DNA of 64,000 bases. It comes from Hungatella sp. Its GTDB lineage: Bacteria > Bacillota > Clostridia > Lachnospirales > Lachnospiraceae. The notes beneath the pieces are model-generated. The model did not search any database. It was given only the letters and a program-made list of their open reading frames with translations, and was not told where the DNA came from. Where the stretch lies: NCBI GenBank assembly GCA_022795805.1, contig JAAWHK010000001.1, forward strand, positions 23,063 to 87,062, read 5' to 3'. This document shows positions 44,102 through 51,367 of this stretch, in pieces (the stretch's first letter is position 1; each line of letters opens with the position of its first letter). The position numbers were made by a program, and so were the translations under genes.

Positions 44102-45160
44102 ATGGCACAGCATAAACTGACACAACGGCATAATCTGCTGGATCCACAGACAGGACATCTGATCGAGGCGGGCTATTCCAACGAATATCTGCTGGAGTAC
44201 AACAAGGAGGCCATCCGCCCCGGCCGCAGGCCAAAGGAGTGGGAATATTTTCTGGCTCTGACAAAAGACTACGGGGTTGGGCTTACTCTGGCAGGGGTGG
44301 GAGTGGGCAGCATGTTTACGGTACAGCTTATATCTCTGGCGGAAGATTACCATATCTGCAAGTCCAGGATGAAACCGGGAGATCTGGGGATGCCGGCCAA
44401 TATTAACGACAGCGTTTCTTTCGAGGCCGGGGAGGACTGGTGCAGGTACGAGAAAAAGGAGAATACCTGCCGCGTTACCTTTTCCATGAAGGAGTTCGGG
44501 CCCAAGGGGCAGACCGTAAACGGTGACGTGACGTTCGTCACCCCTGCGTCTGACAAGATGGTGCTGGCAGTGCCCTATGACGATCCGGAGCTGTTCTACT
44601 ATAATTATAAAGTCAACTGTATGCCTGTGACAGGCTGCGTGACCTGCGGTGACCGGACATTCGTATTTGACGGTCCATGCAGGGCGGTGGGAACTCAGGA
44701 CTGGGGCCGGGGGATCTGGGAACCGGTTAATCAGTGGTACTGGGGGAGCGCCAGCGGTTACATAGACGGAAAGCCTTTTGGATTTAATATCGGCCACGGC
44801 TTCGGAGACACCAGCCGGGCTACGGAGAATATGGTGTTTTACGACGGAGTCTGCCATAAGCTTGAGGATGTGACGTTTTTGATCCCAGGTGATACGATTG
44901 GTGATTTAAGGCTGATTCTTCCCGATGAAAATTACAGGATGCCCTGGCGGTTTGTTTCAGGGGACAGGCGGCTGGAACTGGATTTTAAACCCATTCATGA
45001 CCGCACGTCCGGAGAGCAGAAGGGAGAATACTATTCCACCCAGCATCAGGTGTTCGGTTTGTTTAACGGCCAGGTGGTTCTTGACGACGGCAGGATTGTG
45101 GAAGTGAAGGATTTTCTGGGATTTGCGGAGAAAGTGGGCAATGACTGGCGAGGGCTGTAA
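44102..45160 (+). CDS. DUF2804 protein, copy 1
   Basis: This 352-residue soluble protein of the DUF2804 family is related in fold to AttH/CrtC and Svf1-type lipocalin-like beta barrels (family knowledge, from memory). Visible conserved blocks include AGYSNEYLLEYN near the start, DPELFYYNYKVNCMPV, DWGRGIWEPVNQWYWGSAS, NIGHGFGDTSRATENM and DFLGFAEKVGNDWR at the end. No signal peptide or membrane segment. It begins 20 bases after the transporter ATPase and is probably cotranscribed, so it may bind or modify the imported compound (inference). Confidence 0.85.
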   Translation: MAQHKLTQRHNLLDPQTGHLIEAGYSNEYLLEYNKEAIRPGRRPKEWEYFLALTKDYGVGLTLAGVGVGSMFTVQLISLAEDYHICKSRMKPGDLGMPANINDSVSFEAGEDWCRYEKKENTCRVTFSMKEFGPKGQTVNGDVTFVTPASDKMVLAVPYDDPELFYYNYKVNCMPVTGCVTCGDRTFVFDGPCRAVGTQDWGRGIWEPVNQWYWGSASGYIDGKPFGFNIGHGFGDTSRATENMVFYDGVCHKLEDVTFLIPGDTIGDLRLILPDENYRMPWRFVSGDRRLELDFKPIHDRTSGEQKGEYYSTQHQVFGLFNGQVVLDDGRIVEVKDFLGFAEKVGNDWRGL

Positions 45161-45184
45161 AATTTCGGAAAGGCGGGTTTTCTT

Positions 45185-46240
45185 ATGCAGCAGAAGTTAA
45201 AGCAGGGGGTAAAGCTGCTCCGTGAAGACGGCACTCTGGCACAGGCAGGCTATTCCAATGAATTTATTGTTGAGTATAACCGGGAGAATATCCGGCGTTC
45301 TCAGTCGGATGTACGGGAGTGGGACTATCATCTGGCCCTGGAAGAGGCGTATGCTTTGGGGATTTCCGTGGCCAGTGTGGGAAACGGTTCAAGAGTTTCC
45401 CTGCACTTTATGGATTTTGAGGAAGGACAGGATATCTGTGAGACGGATTTTGTTCCGTCCCCTATACCGGTTCCCAGGGATCCTTTTGGTGATGTCAGCT
45501 TTCGCAGCAGCCGTTCGGAGGGGACCTATATCAGAAAAGGGAACACCACGTTTATCCGGCTGTCCATGAAAGATTTCGGCGGAGTGAAAGGAAGGAATAT
45601 CTCAGGACTTCTTCAGTTCACTGTACCAAAGACAGACAAGATGGTGCTGGTGGTGCCCTATGAAGATGATCCGGAGCTGTTCTACTATAACTATAAAGTG
45701 AACTGCATGTCCGTGGTAGGATTTGTGGAGATAGGGGAACGGATATTCCGTTTCACGGAGGATAACTGCAGCGGCACCAATGACTGGGGCCGGGGGATCT
45801 GGAAACCGGTAAACCAGTGGTATTGGGCAAGCGCCAGCGGCCGTCTGGGCGGAGAACTCTTCGGGTTTAATGTGGGACACGGTTTTGGAGACACCAGCCG
45901 GGCCACGGAGAATATGATATTCTACGGCGGGGTCTGCCATAAGCTGGAGGAGGTTACGTTTCATATCCCCGGCGACAGGATCGGTGATCTGAAACTGATT
46001 CTGCCCGATGAGAATTATTTAAAGCCCTGGACCTTCGTCTCCGGAGACGGGCGGCTGGACATGGAGTTTATCCCTCTTTATGACCGTCAGTCAGGTGTTC
46101 AGGGGGAGGAGTATTTTTCCATGCAGCACCAGGTGTTCGGCCATTTTAACGGAAAGGCAGTGCTGGACGACGGCACGGTCCTGGAGTTTCACGACTTTCT
46201 GGGATTTGCGGAAAAAGTGGGTAATGACTGGAGACGTTAA
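45185..46240 (+). CDS. DUF2804 protein, copy 2
   Basis: This 351-residue protein is a tandem paralog of the preceding gene. The C-terminal two-thirds are closely alike (for example FYYNYKVNCMSV, DWGRGIWKPVNQWYWASAS, VGHGFGDTSRATENM, DFLGFAEKVGNDWR). The N-terminal third, residues about 30-110, has diverged strongly. Such a pattern suggests a kept core with changed ligand or partner specificity, or a heterodimer. AAAGGCGGG precedes the ATG by a few bases. It is the last gene before a new promoter for mgtC. Confidence 0.85.
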   Translation: MQQKLKQGVKLLREDGTLAQAGYSNEFIVEYNRENIRRSQSDVREWDYHLALEEAYALGISVASVGNGSRVSLHFMDFEEGQDICETDFVPSPIPVPRDPFGDVSFRSSRSEGTYIRKGNTTFIRLSMKDFGGVKGRNISGLLQFTVPKTDKMVLVVPYEDDPELFYYNYKVNCMSVVGFVEIGERIFRFTEDNCSGTNDWGRGIWKPVNQWYWASASGRLGGELFGFNVGHGFGDTSRATENMIFYGGVCHKLEEVTFHIPGDRIGDLKLILPDENYLKPWTFVSGDGRLDMEFIPLYDRQSGVQGEEYFSMQHQVFGHFNGKAVLDDGTVLEFHDFLGFAEKVGNDWRR

Positions 46241-46272
46241 AAAAATAGCGGTAAAAATAAGGTCTTCAATAC

Positions 46273-46301
46273 TTGACGTATTTTGCCATATATGGTAAGA
46301 T
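46273..46301 (+). promoter_or_regulatory. Promoter of the mgtC-glp operon
   Basis: TTGACG and TAAGAT are 17 bases apart, with extended TGG. Confidence 0.82.
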
Positions 46302-46320
46302 AAATATCAGTTAAAATTAC

Positions 46321-46387
46321 CTGTGAGATGAGAGCAGCAAGGTATGATTTGTGGGGATAACCATAGATATACCTTGCTCTTTTTTTC
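46321..46387 (+). promoter_or_regulatory. mgtC-glp leader attenuator with GlpP-type motif
   Basis: CTGTGAGATGAGAGCAG stands about 13 bases after the predicted start and can form a small CTG/CAG hairpin. It runs into a terminator: AGCAAGGTAT (46336) pairs exactly with ATACCTTGCT (46369), followed by CTTTTTTTT. No gene lies between promoter and terminator, so it is a leader attenuator. It matches the glpK and ABC leaders in layout and in the TGAGA...AGAG motif. Confidence 0.75.
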
Positions 46388-46470
46388 GCTTTTACACCAT
46401 GGAAGCAGACATCTTTAGCTCTTAAGCGGGGGAATGCCTTCATGCCGCAGGAGAAAGGAACAGGTGAACA

Positions 46471-47163
46471 ATGTTAAGAGATTTCATGTCGGCAGCAGAA
46501 GGATGGTCTACTACAGCTATGGTCATCCGCATGGTTTCTGCTTTGATCATCGGCACGGTTATCGGCATTGACAGAGCCCTTAAGCGGCGGGGGGCGGGCA
46601 TCAAGACGCATACGCTGGTATGCCTGGGTGCGGCTCTTGTCATGATGACCGGACAGTACATCAAGATGAACTTCGAGGGTAATATGGATATTGCCCGTAT
46701 GGGAGCCCAGGTAATCAGCGGTGTCGGATTTCTGGGGGTCGGGACCATTATTGTTACCGGCAAGAATCAGATCCGCGGTCTGACGACTGCGGCAGGGTTG
46801 TGGGCGTGTGCCTGTCTGGGACTGGCAGTGGGGATCGGTTTCGTAGAGGGCGCATTTATTACGTTAATCCTGGTGATGATCACACTGAAAATTCTGACCA
46901 GGCTGGATGCCACGCTTCATATGTATGCCAGAGTCTTTGATCTGTATCTTGAATTTCCCAACAATCAGAGTGTGTCCGAATTTATGGAAAGGCTCCACAA
47001 GATGGAAGTCAAGATCTGTAATTTTGAGCTGAGCAAAAGCAAGATCAAAGGGGAAGGGCCGAATGCGATTCTCTGCATCGAGGTTAACAGCCGGAGCAAG
47101 AGGCATAATGTACTGGAAAGCATTCGAGGCATGGTATGTGTAAAACATGTAGAAATACTGTGA
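46471..47163 (+). CDS. MgtC/SapB family membrane protein
   Basis: This 230-residue protein has four or five membrane helices in the first 150 residues with MgtC-typical blocks: RMVSALIIGTVIGIDRALKRRGAGIKTHTLVCLGAALVMM and ISGVGFLGVGTII. A small C-terminal cytoplasmic domain of ACT-like size follows. MgtC proteins are linked to Mg2+ limitation and to F-ATPase control in Salmonella; the role in anaerobic glycerol use is unknown. Being the first gene behind a glp-type leader and before glpA suggests co-regulation with glycerol 3-phosphate oxidation. Confidence 0.9.
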   Translation: MLRDFMSAAEGWSTTAMVIRMVSALIIGTVIGIDRALKRRGAGIKTHTLVCLGAALVMMTGQYIKMNFEGNMDIARMGAQVISGVGFLGVGTIIVTGKNQIRGLTTAAGLWACACLGLAVGIGFVEGAFITLILVMITLKILTRLDATLHMYARVFDLYLEFPNNQSVSEFMERLHKMEVKICNFELSKSKIKGEGPNAILCIEVNSRSKRHNVLESIRGMVCVKHVEIL

Positions 47164-47202
47164 TGTGGCAAACGAAGCAGTATATTAAAAAGGAGAGACG
47201 AT

Positions 47203-48636
47203 ATGAGTGGATTGCAGTATGATGTAACGATTATTGGCGGCGGTGTGACAGGAGCCGCGGTGGCCAGGGAATTGTCCAGGTATCAGCTGAAAACCTGCCT
47301 GGTGGAGAAGACGGAGGATGTGTGTTCCGGAACTTCCAAAGCCAACAGCGCCATCGTTCACGCAGGTTACGATGCAGCTGAAGGGTCCATGAAGGCCAAG
47401 ATGAATGTGGAAGGCAACCGCATGATGGGCGATCTGTCCAAAGAGCTGGATTTTCCTTTCCGCAGAAACGGCTCCCTGGTTCTGTGTTTTGCCGAGGAGG
47501 ACAGACCTGCCCTTCAGGCGCTCTATGAGAGAGGCGTGGCCAACGGCGTTCCGGATCTGAAGATCATAAGCGGCGACGAGGTGAGGGGCATGGAGCCTAA
47601 TGTGACGGATGAAGTGGTTGCAGCGCTGTTCGCGCCCACAGGCGGAATCGTCTGCCCGTTCAACCTGACCATCGCCCTTGCGGAGAATGCCTGTGACAAC
47701 GGAGTGGAGTTTAAATTCCTTACGGAAGTGACGGATGTAACGAAGATAGAGGGCGGATATAAACTGGCAGTAAAGGGCAAGGAGGATATTACCACCAGAT
47801 TCGTGGTCAATGCTGCCGGCGTTTACGCGGATGTATTCCACAACATGGTAAGCGACGATAAGATTAAGATTGTGCCCAGGAAGGGCGACTACTGCCTGCT
47901 GGATCAGGAGGCGGGAAAGCACGTTGACAAGACCATCTTCCAGCTTCCCGGCAAGTACGGCAAGGGAGTTTTAGTTGCTCCCACCATCCACGGCAATCTT
48001 CTCATCGGGCCCACTGCCACGGATATTGAGGAAAAAGAGGGAACTTACACCACGGCTAAAGAACTTGCGGAGGTTACGGAGAAATCTGCCAGAGGGGTGA
48101 AGAACATTCCGTACCGCCAGGTAATTACCTCGTTCTCCGGACTGCGGGCTCATGAGTCCAAGGACGAATTTATCATCGGCGAGGCGGCAGAGGGATTCTA
48201 TGACGCGGCTGGTATCGAGTCCCCGGGACTTTCCAGTGCTCCGGCTATCGGCGTGTATCTGGCGGAGCTGATTGCAGAGAAGACCGGCACAGAGAAGAAG
48301 GCAGATTTCGTTGCTACCAGAAAGGGTATCCCCCATGTTTCCGCTCTGAGCAGGGAGGAGAGAGCGGCGCTGATCAAGGAGCGCCCGGATTATGGAACTA
48401 TCGTGTGCCGCTGTGAGAATGTCAGCGAGGGCGAGATCGTGGACAGCATCCGCCGCACTCTGGGAGCCAGGTCCTTAGACGGCATCAAGAGAAGGGTGCG
48501 TCAGGGAATGGGGCGCTGCCAGGCAGGATTCTGCACACCCAGAACCATGGAGATTCTGTCACGCGAGGCAGGAATCCCCATGGAAGAAATCTGCAAAAAT
48601 GAGCCCGGCTCTGAGATGATCACCGGAGAAGCATAG
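47203..48636 (+). CDS. glpA: Anaerobic glycerol-3-phosphate dehydrogenase-type FAD protein (GlpA-like)
   Basis: This FAD oxidoreductase of 477 residues has the DAO fold. The dinucleotide motif is VTIIGGGVTGAAVARELSRY near residues 9-28, and the G3P dehydrogenase feature ANSAIVHAGYDA follows. The C-terminal BFD-like [2Fe-2S] domain carries cysteines as CRCENV and GRCQAGFC. It would oxidise glycerol 3-phosphate to dihydroxyacetone phosphate together with the next two proteins, which replace classic GlpB and GlpC in Clostridia (inference from gene order). The substrate is not proven from sequence; other 2-hydroxyacid substrates are possible. Confidence 0.87.
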   Translation: MSGLQYDVTIIGGGVTGAAVARELSRYQLKTCLVEKTEDVCSGTSKANSAIVHAGYDAAEGSMKAKMNVEGNRMMGDLSKELDFPFRRNGSLVLCFAEEDRPALQALYERGVANGVPDLKIISGDEVRGMEPNVTDEVVAALFAPTGGIVCPFNLTIALAENACDNGVEFKFLTEVTDVTKIEGGYKLAVKGKEDITTRFVVNAAGVYADVFHNMVSDDKIKIVPRKGDYCLLDQEAGKHVDKTIFQLPGKYGKGVLVAPTIHGNLLIGPTATDIEEKEGTYTTAKELAEVTEKSARGVKNIPYRQVITSFSGLRAHESKDEFIIGEAAEGFYDAAGIESPGLSSAPAIGVYLAELIAEKTGTEKKADFVATRKGIPHVSALSREERAALIKERPDYGTIVCRCENVSEGEIVDSIRRTLGARSLDGIKRRVRQGMGRCQAGFCTPRTMEILSREAGIPMEEICKNEPGSEMITGEA

Positions 48637-48647
48637 GAGGAAGAAAA

Positions 48648-49913
48648 ATGACACATCATGATATCGTAATTATTGGCGGAGGCCCTGCGGGATTGTCCGC
48701 AGCAGCAGCAGCGAGAAAAGCCGGAATTCAGGATATTCTGATTTTGGAGCGTGACGGAGTGCTGGGAGGTATCTTAAATCAGTGCATTCACAACGGTTTC
48801 GGGCTTCACACGTTCAAGGAAGAGCTGACCGGTCCGGAATATGCTTCCCGTTACATTGCTATGGTTGAGGAGGAGAAGATCCCCTACAAGCTGAACACGA
48901 TTGTTGTTGACATAAATAAAGACAGAGAGGTTACATATATCAACCGGGACGAGGGTCTGGTTACCATCCAGGCAGGAGCCGTTATTCTGGCCATGGGATG
49001 CCGTGAGCGCCCCAGAGGAGCCCTGAATACTCCGGGATATCGTCCGGCAGGTATCTACTCCGCCGGAACGGCTCAGCGGCTTATGAATATCGAAGGCTAC
49101 TGTGTGGGAAAAGAGGTTGTAATCCTGGGATCCGGCGATATCGGACTTATTATGGCAAGACGTATGACTCTAGAGGGCGCCAAGGTTAAGGTGGTGGCAG
49201 AGCTGATGCCCTACTCCGGTGGTCTGAAGAGAAATATCGTGCAGTGTCTGGACGATTACGGAATCCCCTTAAAGCTGAGCCATACTATTATTAACATCGA
49301 GGGCAAGGACCGTCTTACAGGAATCACACTGGCAGAGGTGGACAGCAACCGCAACCCGATTCCGGGTACAGAGGAGCACTATTCCTGTGACACGCTTCTT
49401 CTGAGCGTAGGTTTGATTCCGGAGAATGAGCTATCCAAGGGAGCTGGGGTTTCCATGAACCGGGTTACTTCCGGACCCAATGTGGATGACTGTCTGGAGA
49501 CGGAAGTGGAAGGCATCTATGCCTGCGGCAATGTGCTCCATGTTCATGATCTGGTAGACTTTGTATCTCAGGAAGCAGCTTTGGCGGGAGAAAACGCGGC
49601 AGCTTATGTGAAAGAGGGCAAGGAGAAGGAAAAGGCTCACAAAGTGCCGCTTCTGGCAGAGAACGGGGTTCGCTATACGGTTCCCCAGGTGCTGAATGTG
49701 GATACCATGAAGGATACGGTGACCGTGCGCTTCCGTGTGGCGGATGTCTACAAAGATCGCTATATTGCCATATATTACGATGACAAGCTGATCTCCAGGA
49801 AGAAGAAAAAAGTTCTTGCCCCGGGAGAGATGGAGCAGGTGGTTCTCAAAAAGAGCAGCTTTGCAGACTATCCGGAGATTAAGCAGATTAAGATTTGTAC
49901 GGAGGTGGAGTGA
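48648..49913 (+). CDS. NAD(P)/FAD-dependent oxidoreductase of the glp operon
   Basis: This 421-residue pyridine-nucleotide disulfide oxidoreductase-like protein has an FAD motif IVIIGGGPAGLSAAAAARKAG at the N-terminus, the conserved GGILNQCIHNGFG and a second nucleotide motif VVILGSGDIGLIMARR near 161-176. The reactive cysteine pair of disulfide reductases is absent. It probably passes electrons between the GlpA-like subunit and NAD or another carrier (inference). The start is 12 bases after glpA and the stop overlaps the next gene (TGATG). Confidence 0.88.
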   Translation: MTHHDIVIIGGGPAGLSAAAAARKAGIQDILILERDGVLGGILNQCIHNGFGLHTFKEELTGPEYASRYIAMVEEEKIPYKLNTIVVDINKDREVTYINRDEGLVTIQAGAVILAMGCRERPRGALNTPGYRPAGIYSAGTAQRLMNIEGYCVGKEVVILGSGDIGLIMARRMTLEGAKVKVVAELMPYSGGLKRNIVQCLDDYGIPLKLSHTIINIEGKDRLTGITLAEVDSNRNPIPGTEEHYSCDTLLLSVGLIPENELSKGAGVSMNRVTSGPNVDDCLETEVEGIYACGNVLHVHDLVDFVSQEAALAGENAAAYVKEGKEKEKAHKVPLLAENGVRYTVPQVLNVDTMKDTVTVRFRVADVYKDRYIAIYYDDKLISRKKKKVLAPGEMEQVVLKKSSFADYPEIKQIKICTEVE

Positions 49914-50275
49914 TGGAGACAAGGAATCTGATTTGTATTGGATGCCCTCTGGGCTGCCCGGTGACAGTGACCATGGACGGGGATGATATCAATGTAACAG
50001 GCAACACCTGCCCGAGAGGGGCGGACTATGCCAAGAAGGAAGTGCTGAGCCCCACCAGAATCGTAACCTCAAGTATCAAGGTTAATGATGGAGTGATCGC
50101 CAGAGTGTCCGTTAAGACGAAGAGCGATATTCCGAAGTCGAAGATCTTTGAAGTGATGAAGGAGATCCAGGCGGTTCGGATTGATGCTCCTGTGGCCCTG
50201 GGTCAGGTTCTCATTGCCGACTGTGCAGGAACTGGCGTGGAGATCATCGCTACCAAGGACGTACCGCGCATTTAG
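49913..50275 (+). CDS. DUF1667 small cysteine-rich protein
   Basis: The ATG overlapping the previous stop, seven bases after GGAGG, gives 120 residues. The N-terminal half has a cysteine cluster CIGCPLGCPV...GNTCPRGADYAKKE, like the iron-sulfur binding start of molybdopterin oxidoreductases, and the C-terminal half is the DUF1667 domain. It is the usual third partner in clostridial glpA-type operons and probably carries an Fe-S centre for electron transfer. Last gene of the operon. Confidence 0.9.
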   Translation: METRNLICIGCPLGCPVTVTMDGDDINVTGNTCPRGADYAKKEVLSPTRIVTSSIKVNDGVIARVSVKTKSDIPKSKIFEVMKEIQAVRIDAPVALGQVLIADCAGTGVEIIATKDVPRI

Positions 50276-50436
50276 ACGCGGAGAGCCTGCCGTATCCCCA
50301 TCAGAGGCACTTTGAAAGAGTGCCCTGAACGGCTTGTGAACCGCGTATTGCCTAATTACAGATTTCGGTCGGGCGGTGTCAGGACTCCCCCCTAAAAACC
50401 CTGATGCCGTTTTGCCGGCCGGAGGCGGGGGATTTT
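50276..50436 (+). ncRNA. Candidate structured RNA after the glp operon
   Basis: No gene is seen here. The sequence folds well by hand. ACGCGG (50276) pairs with CCGCGT (50341), inside are GCCGT/ACGGC and TCAG-A-GGCACT/AGTGCC-CTGA. A second domain is a long stem GGTCGG-CGGTGTCAGG (50367) with CCTGATGCCG-CCGGCC. Its loop TCCCCC can pair with the downstream GGGGGA, which is followed by TTTTT. It may be a 3' untranslated structure, a small RNA or a riboswitch-like element. I do not recognise the class. Confidence 0.5.
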
Positions 50437-50448
50437 TAATAACATATG

Positions 50449-50478
50449 AGGGCTGCCGCATATCTGCGGCAGCCCTTT
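50449..50478 (+). terminator. Terminator-like hairpin, left member of an inverted pair
   Basis: AGGGCTGCCGCA and TGCGGCAGCCCT form a perfect 12-bp stem with loop TATC, followed only by TT. The 17 bases ATCTGCGGCAGCCCTTT recur in inverted orientation at 51332-51348. Confidence 0.75.
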
Positions 50479-50677
50479 CAGCTGTCTGCTACAATTTTCT
50501 ATAAATTGTCAGCATAATCTTACTGCGATTTTACTAAATTGTGCGAAAAATTTAAGAAAACTGTTGGGAAAAATTATTATAACATAATCGTAAATATTGT
50601 AAAATAGTAGTAAAGCAAATTATAATGCAAAGCGATGAAATGTGTCCAGTGCAGAATTGGCAGAACGGAGGCCATAT

Positions 50678-51262
50678 TTGAAAGGGAATCTAAAAAATAT
50701 TTTTGTGATAATGTTTCTATCCTCTATAAATGCTAGTACAGCTTGTGCCGTAGTGTATCAGCCAAACACGGACATCTCTGTTGAAGAAATTACAACGCAA
50801 TCTTCGCAGGCTATTGTACCAGGGGCAGAGAATCCAGAAGGTCCGATTGATCAAAAGGAAAGTCCGCAATATGATATTCCTGAAAATGAAACCTATGTAT
50901 TGTTTGACATAGATGATGATGGCTATGAAACTTATGTACAAATATTAAATGGGGTGATGACAACTGACTATTATACGACAAGCCCAGATGGAAAGATTAT
51001 AACATTAAGGAATGAAATATCTGAAAATGATTTTGCTAATATAGCAGCTAATTCAAATGCGGTAATGATTAATAGTCTTGTTGATCTTGACACTGAAACG
51101 TTTTATGTTTATGAGAAAGTTAATGGAGTAATAAAATTATTAGGAATTACCCAAAAAGAAGTATCTCATGATGGATATAAAAAATTAGAGGTAACGGTGC
51201 AAGACCTTGAAACAGGAAATTATATTCCTTATGAAGATATATTGTCTAATTATAAGAAATGA
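50678..51262 (+). CDS. AT-rich secreted hypothetical protein
   Basis: I do not recognise this gene. TTG is taken as start because GGAGG lies seven bases upstream and it makes a clean signal peptide (KGNLKNIFVIMFLSSINASTACA); the frame is open a little further upstream. The 194-residue product is acidic, with a Glu/Thr/Pro-rich region after the signal and an EF-hand-like stretch FDIDDDGYETY near residues 80-90. Codon use is far more AT-rich than in all neighbours, and the gene sits between inverted 17-base repeats, both signs of acquisition. The 200 bases upstream (50479-50677) are very AT-rich and hold several possible -10 boxes. Confidence 0.72.
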   Translation: MKGNLKNIFVIMFLSSINASTACAVVYQPNTDISVEEITTQSSQAIVPGAENPEGPIDQKESPQYDIPENETYVLFDIDDDGYETYVQILNGVMTTDYYTTSPDGKIITLRNEISENDFANIAANSNAVMINSLVDLDTETFYVYEKVNGVIKLLGITQKEVSHDGYKKLEVTVQDLETGNYIPYEDILSNYKK

Positions 51263-51327
51263 AAAAGAAAAGTCTCTTCCTGCTATGCAGGTGTCGATTG
51301 TGGGCAAAGCTCTTTCAGATCAAACGG

Positions 51328-51367
51328 CCGCAAAGGGCTGCCGCAGATGTGCCACAGCCCTTTGCGG
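51328..51367 (-). terminator. Terminator-like hairpin of the lacI-type gene, right member of the inverted pair
   Basis: CCGCAAAGGGCTG and CAGCCCTTTGCGG form a perfect 13-bp stem with a 14-base loop, directly after the regulator's stop codon on the minus strand. Only a short T-run is present. It shares ATCTGCGGCAGCCCTTT (minus strand) with the hairpin at 50449. Confidence 0.7.

Noticed and set aside
50650..50665. Second tRNA-Leu-like word (GAATTGGCAGA) before the AT-rich gene
   Set aside because: An 11-base match without any surrounding tRNA structure; chance is sufficient.
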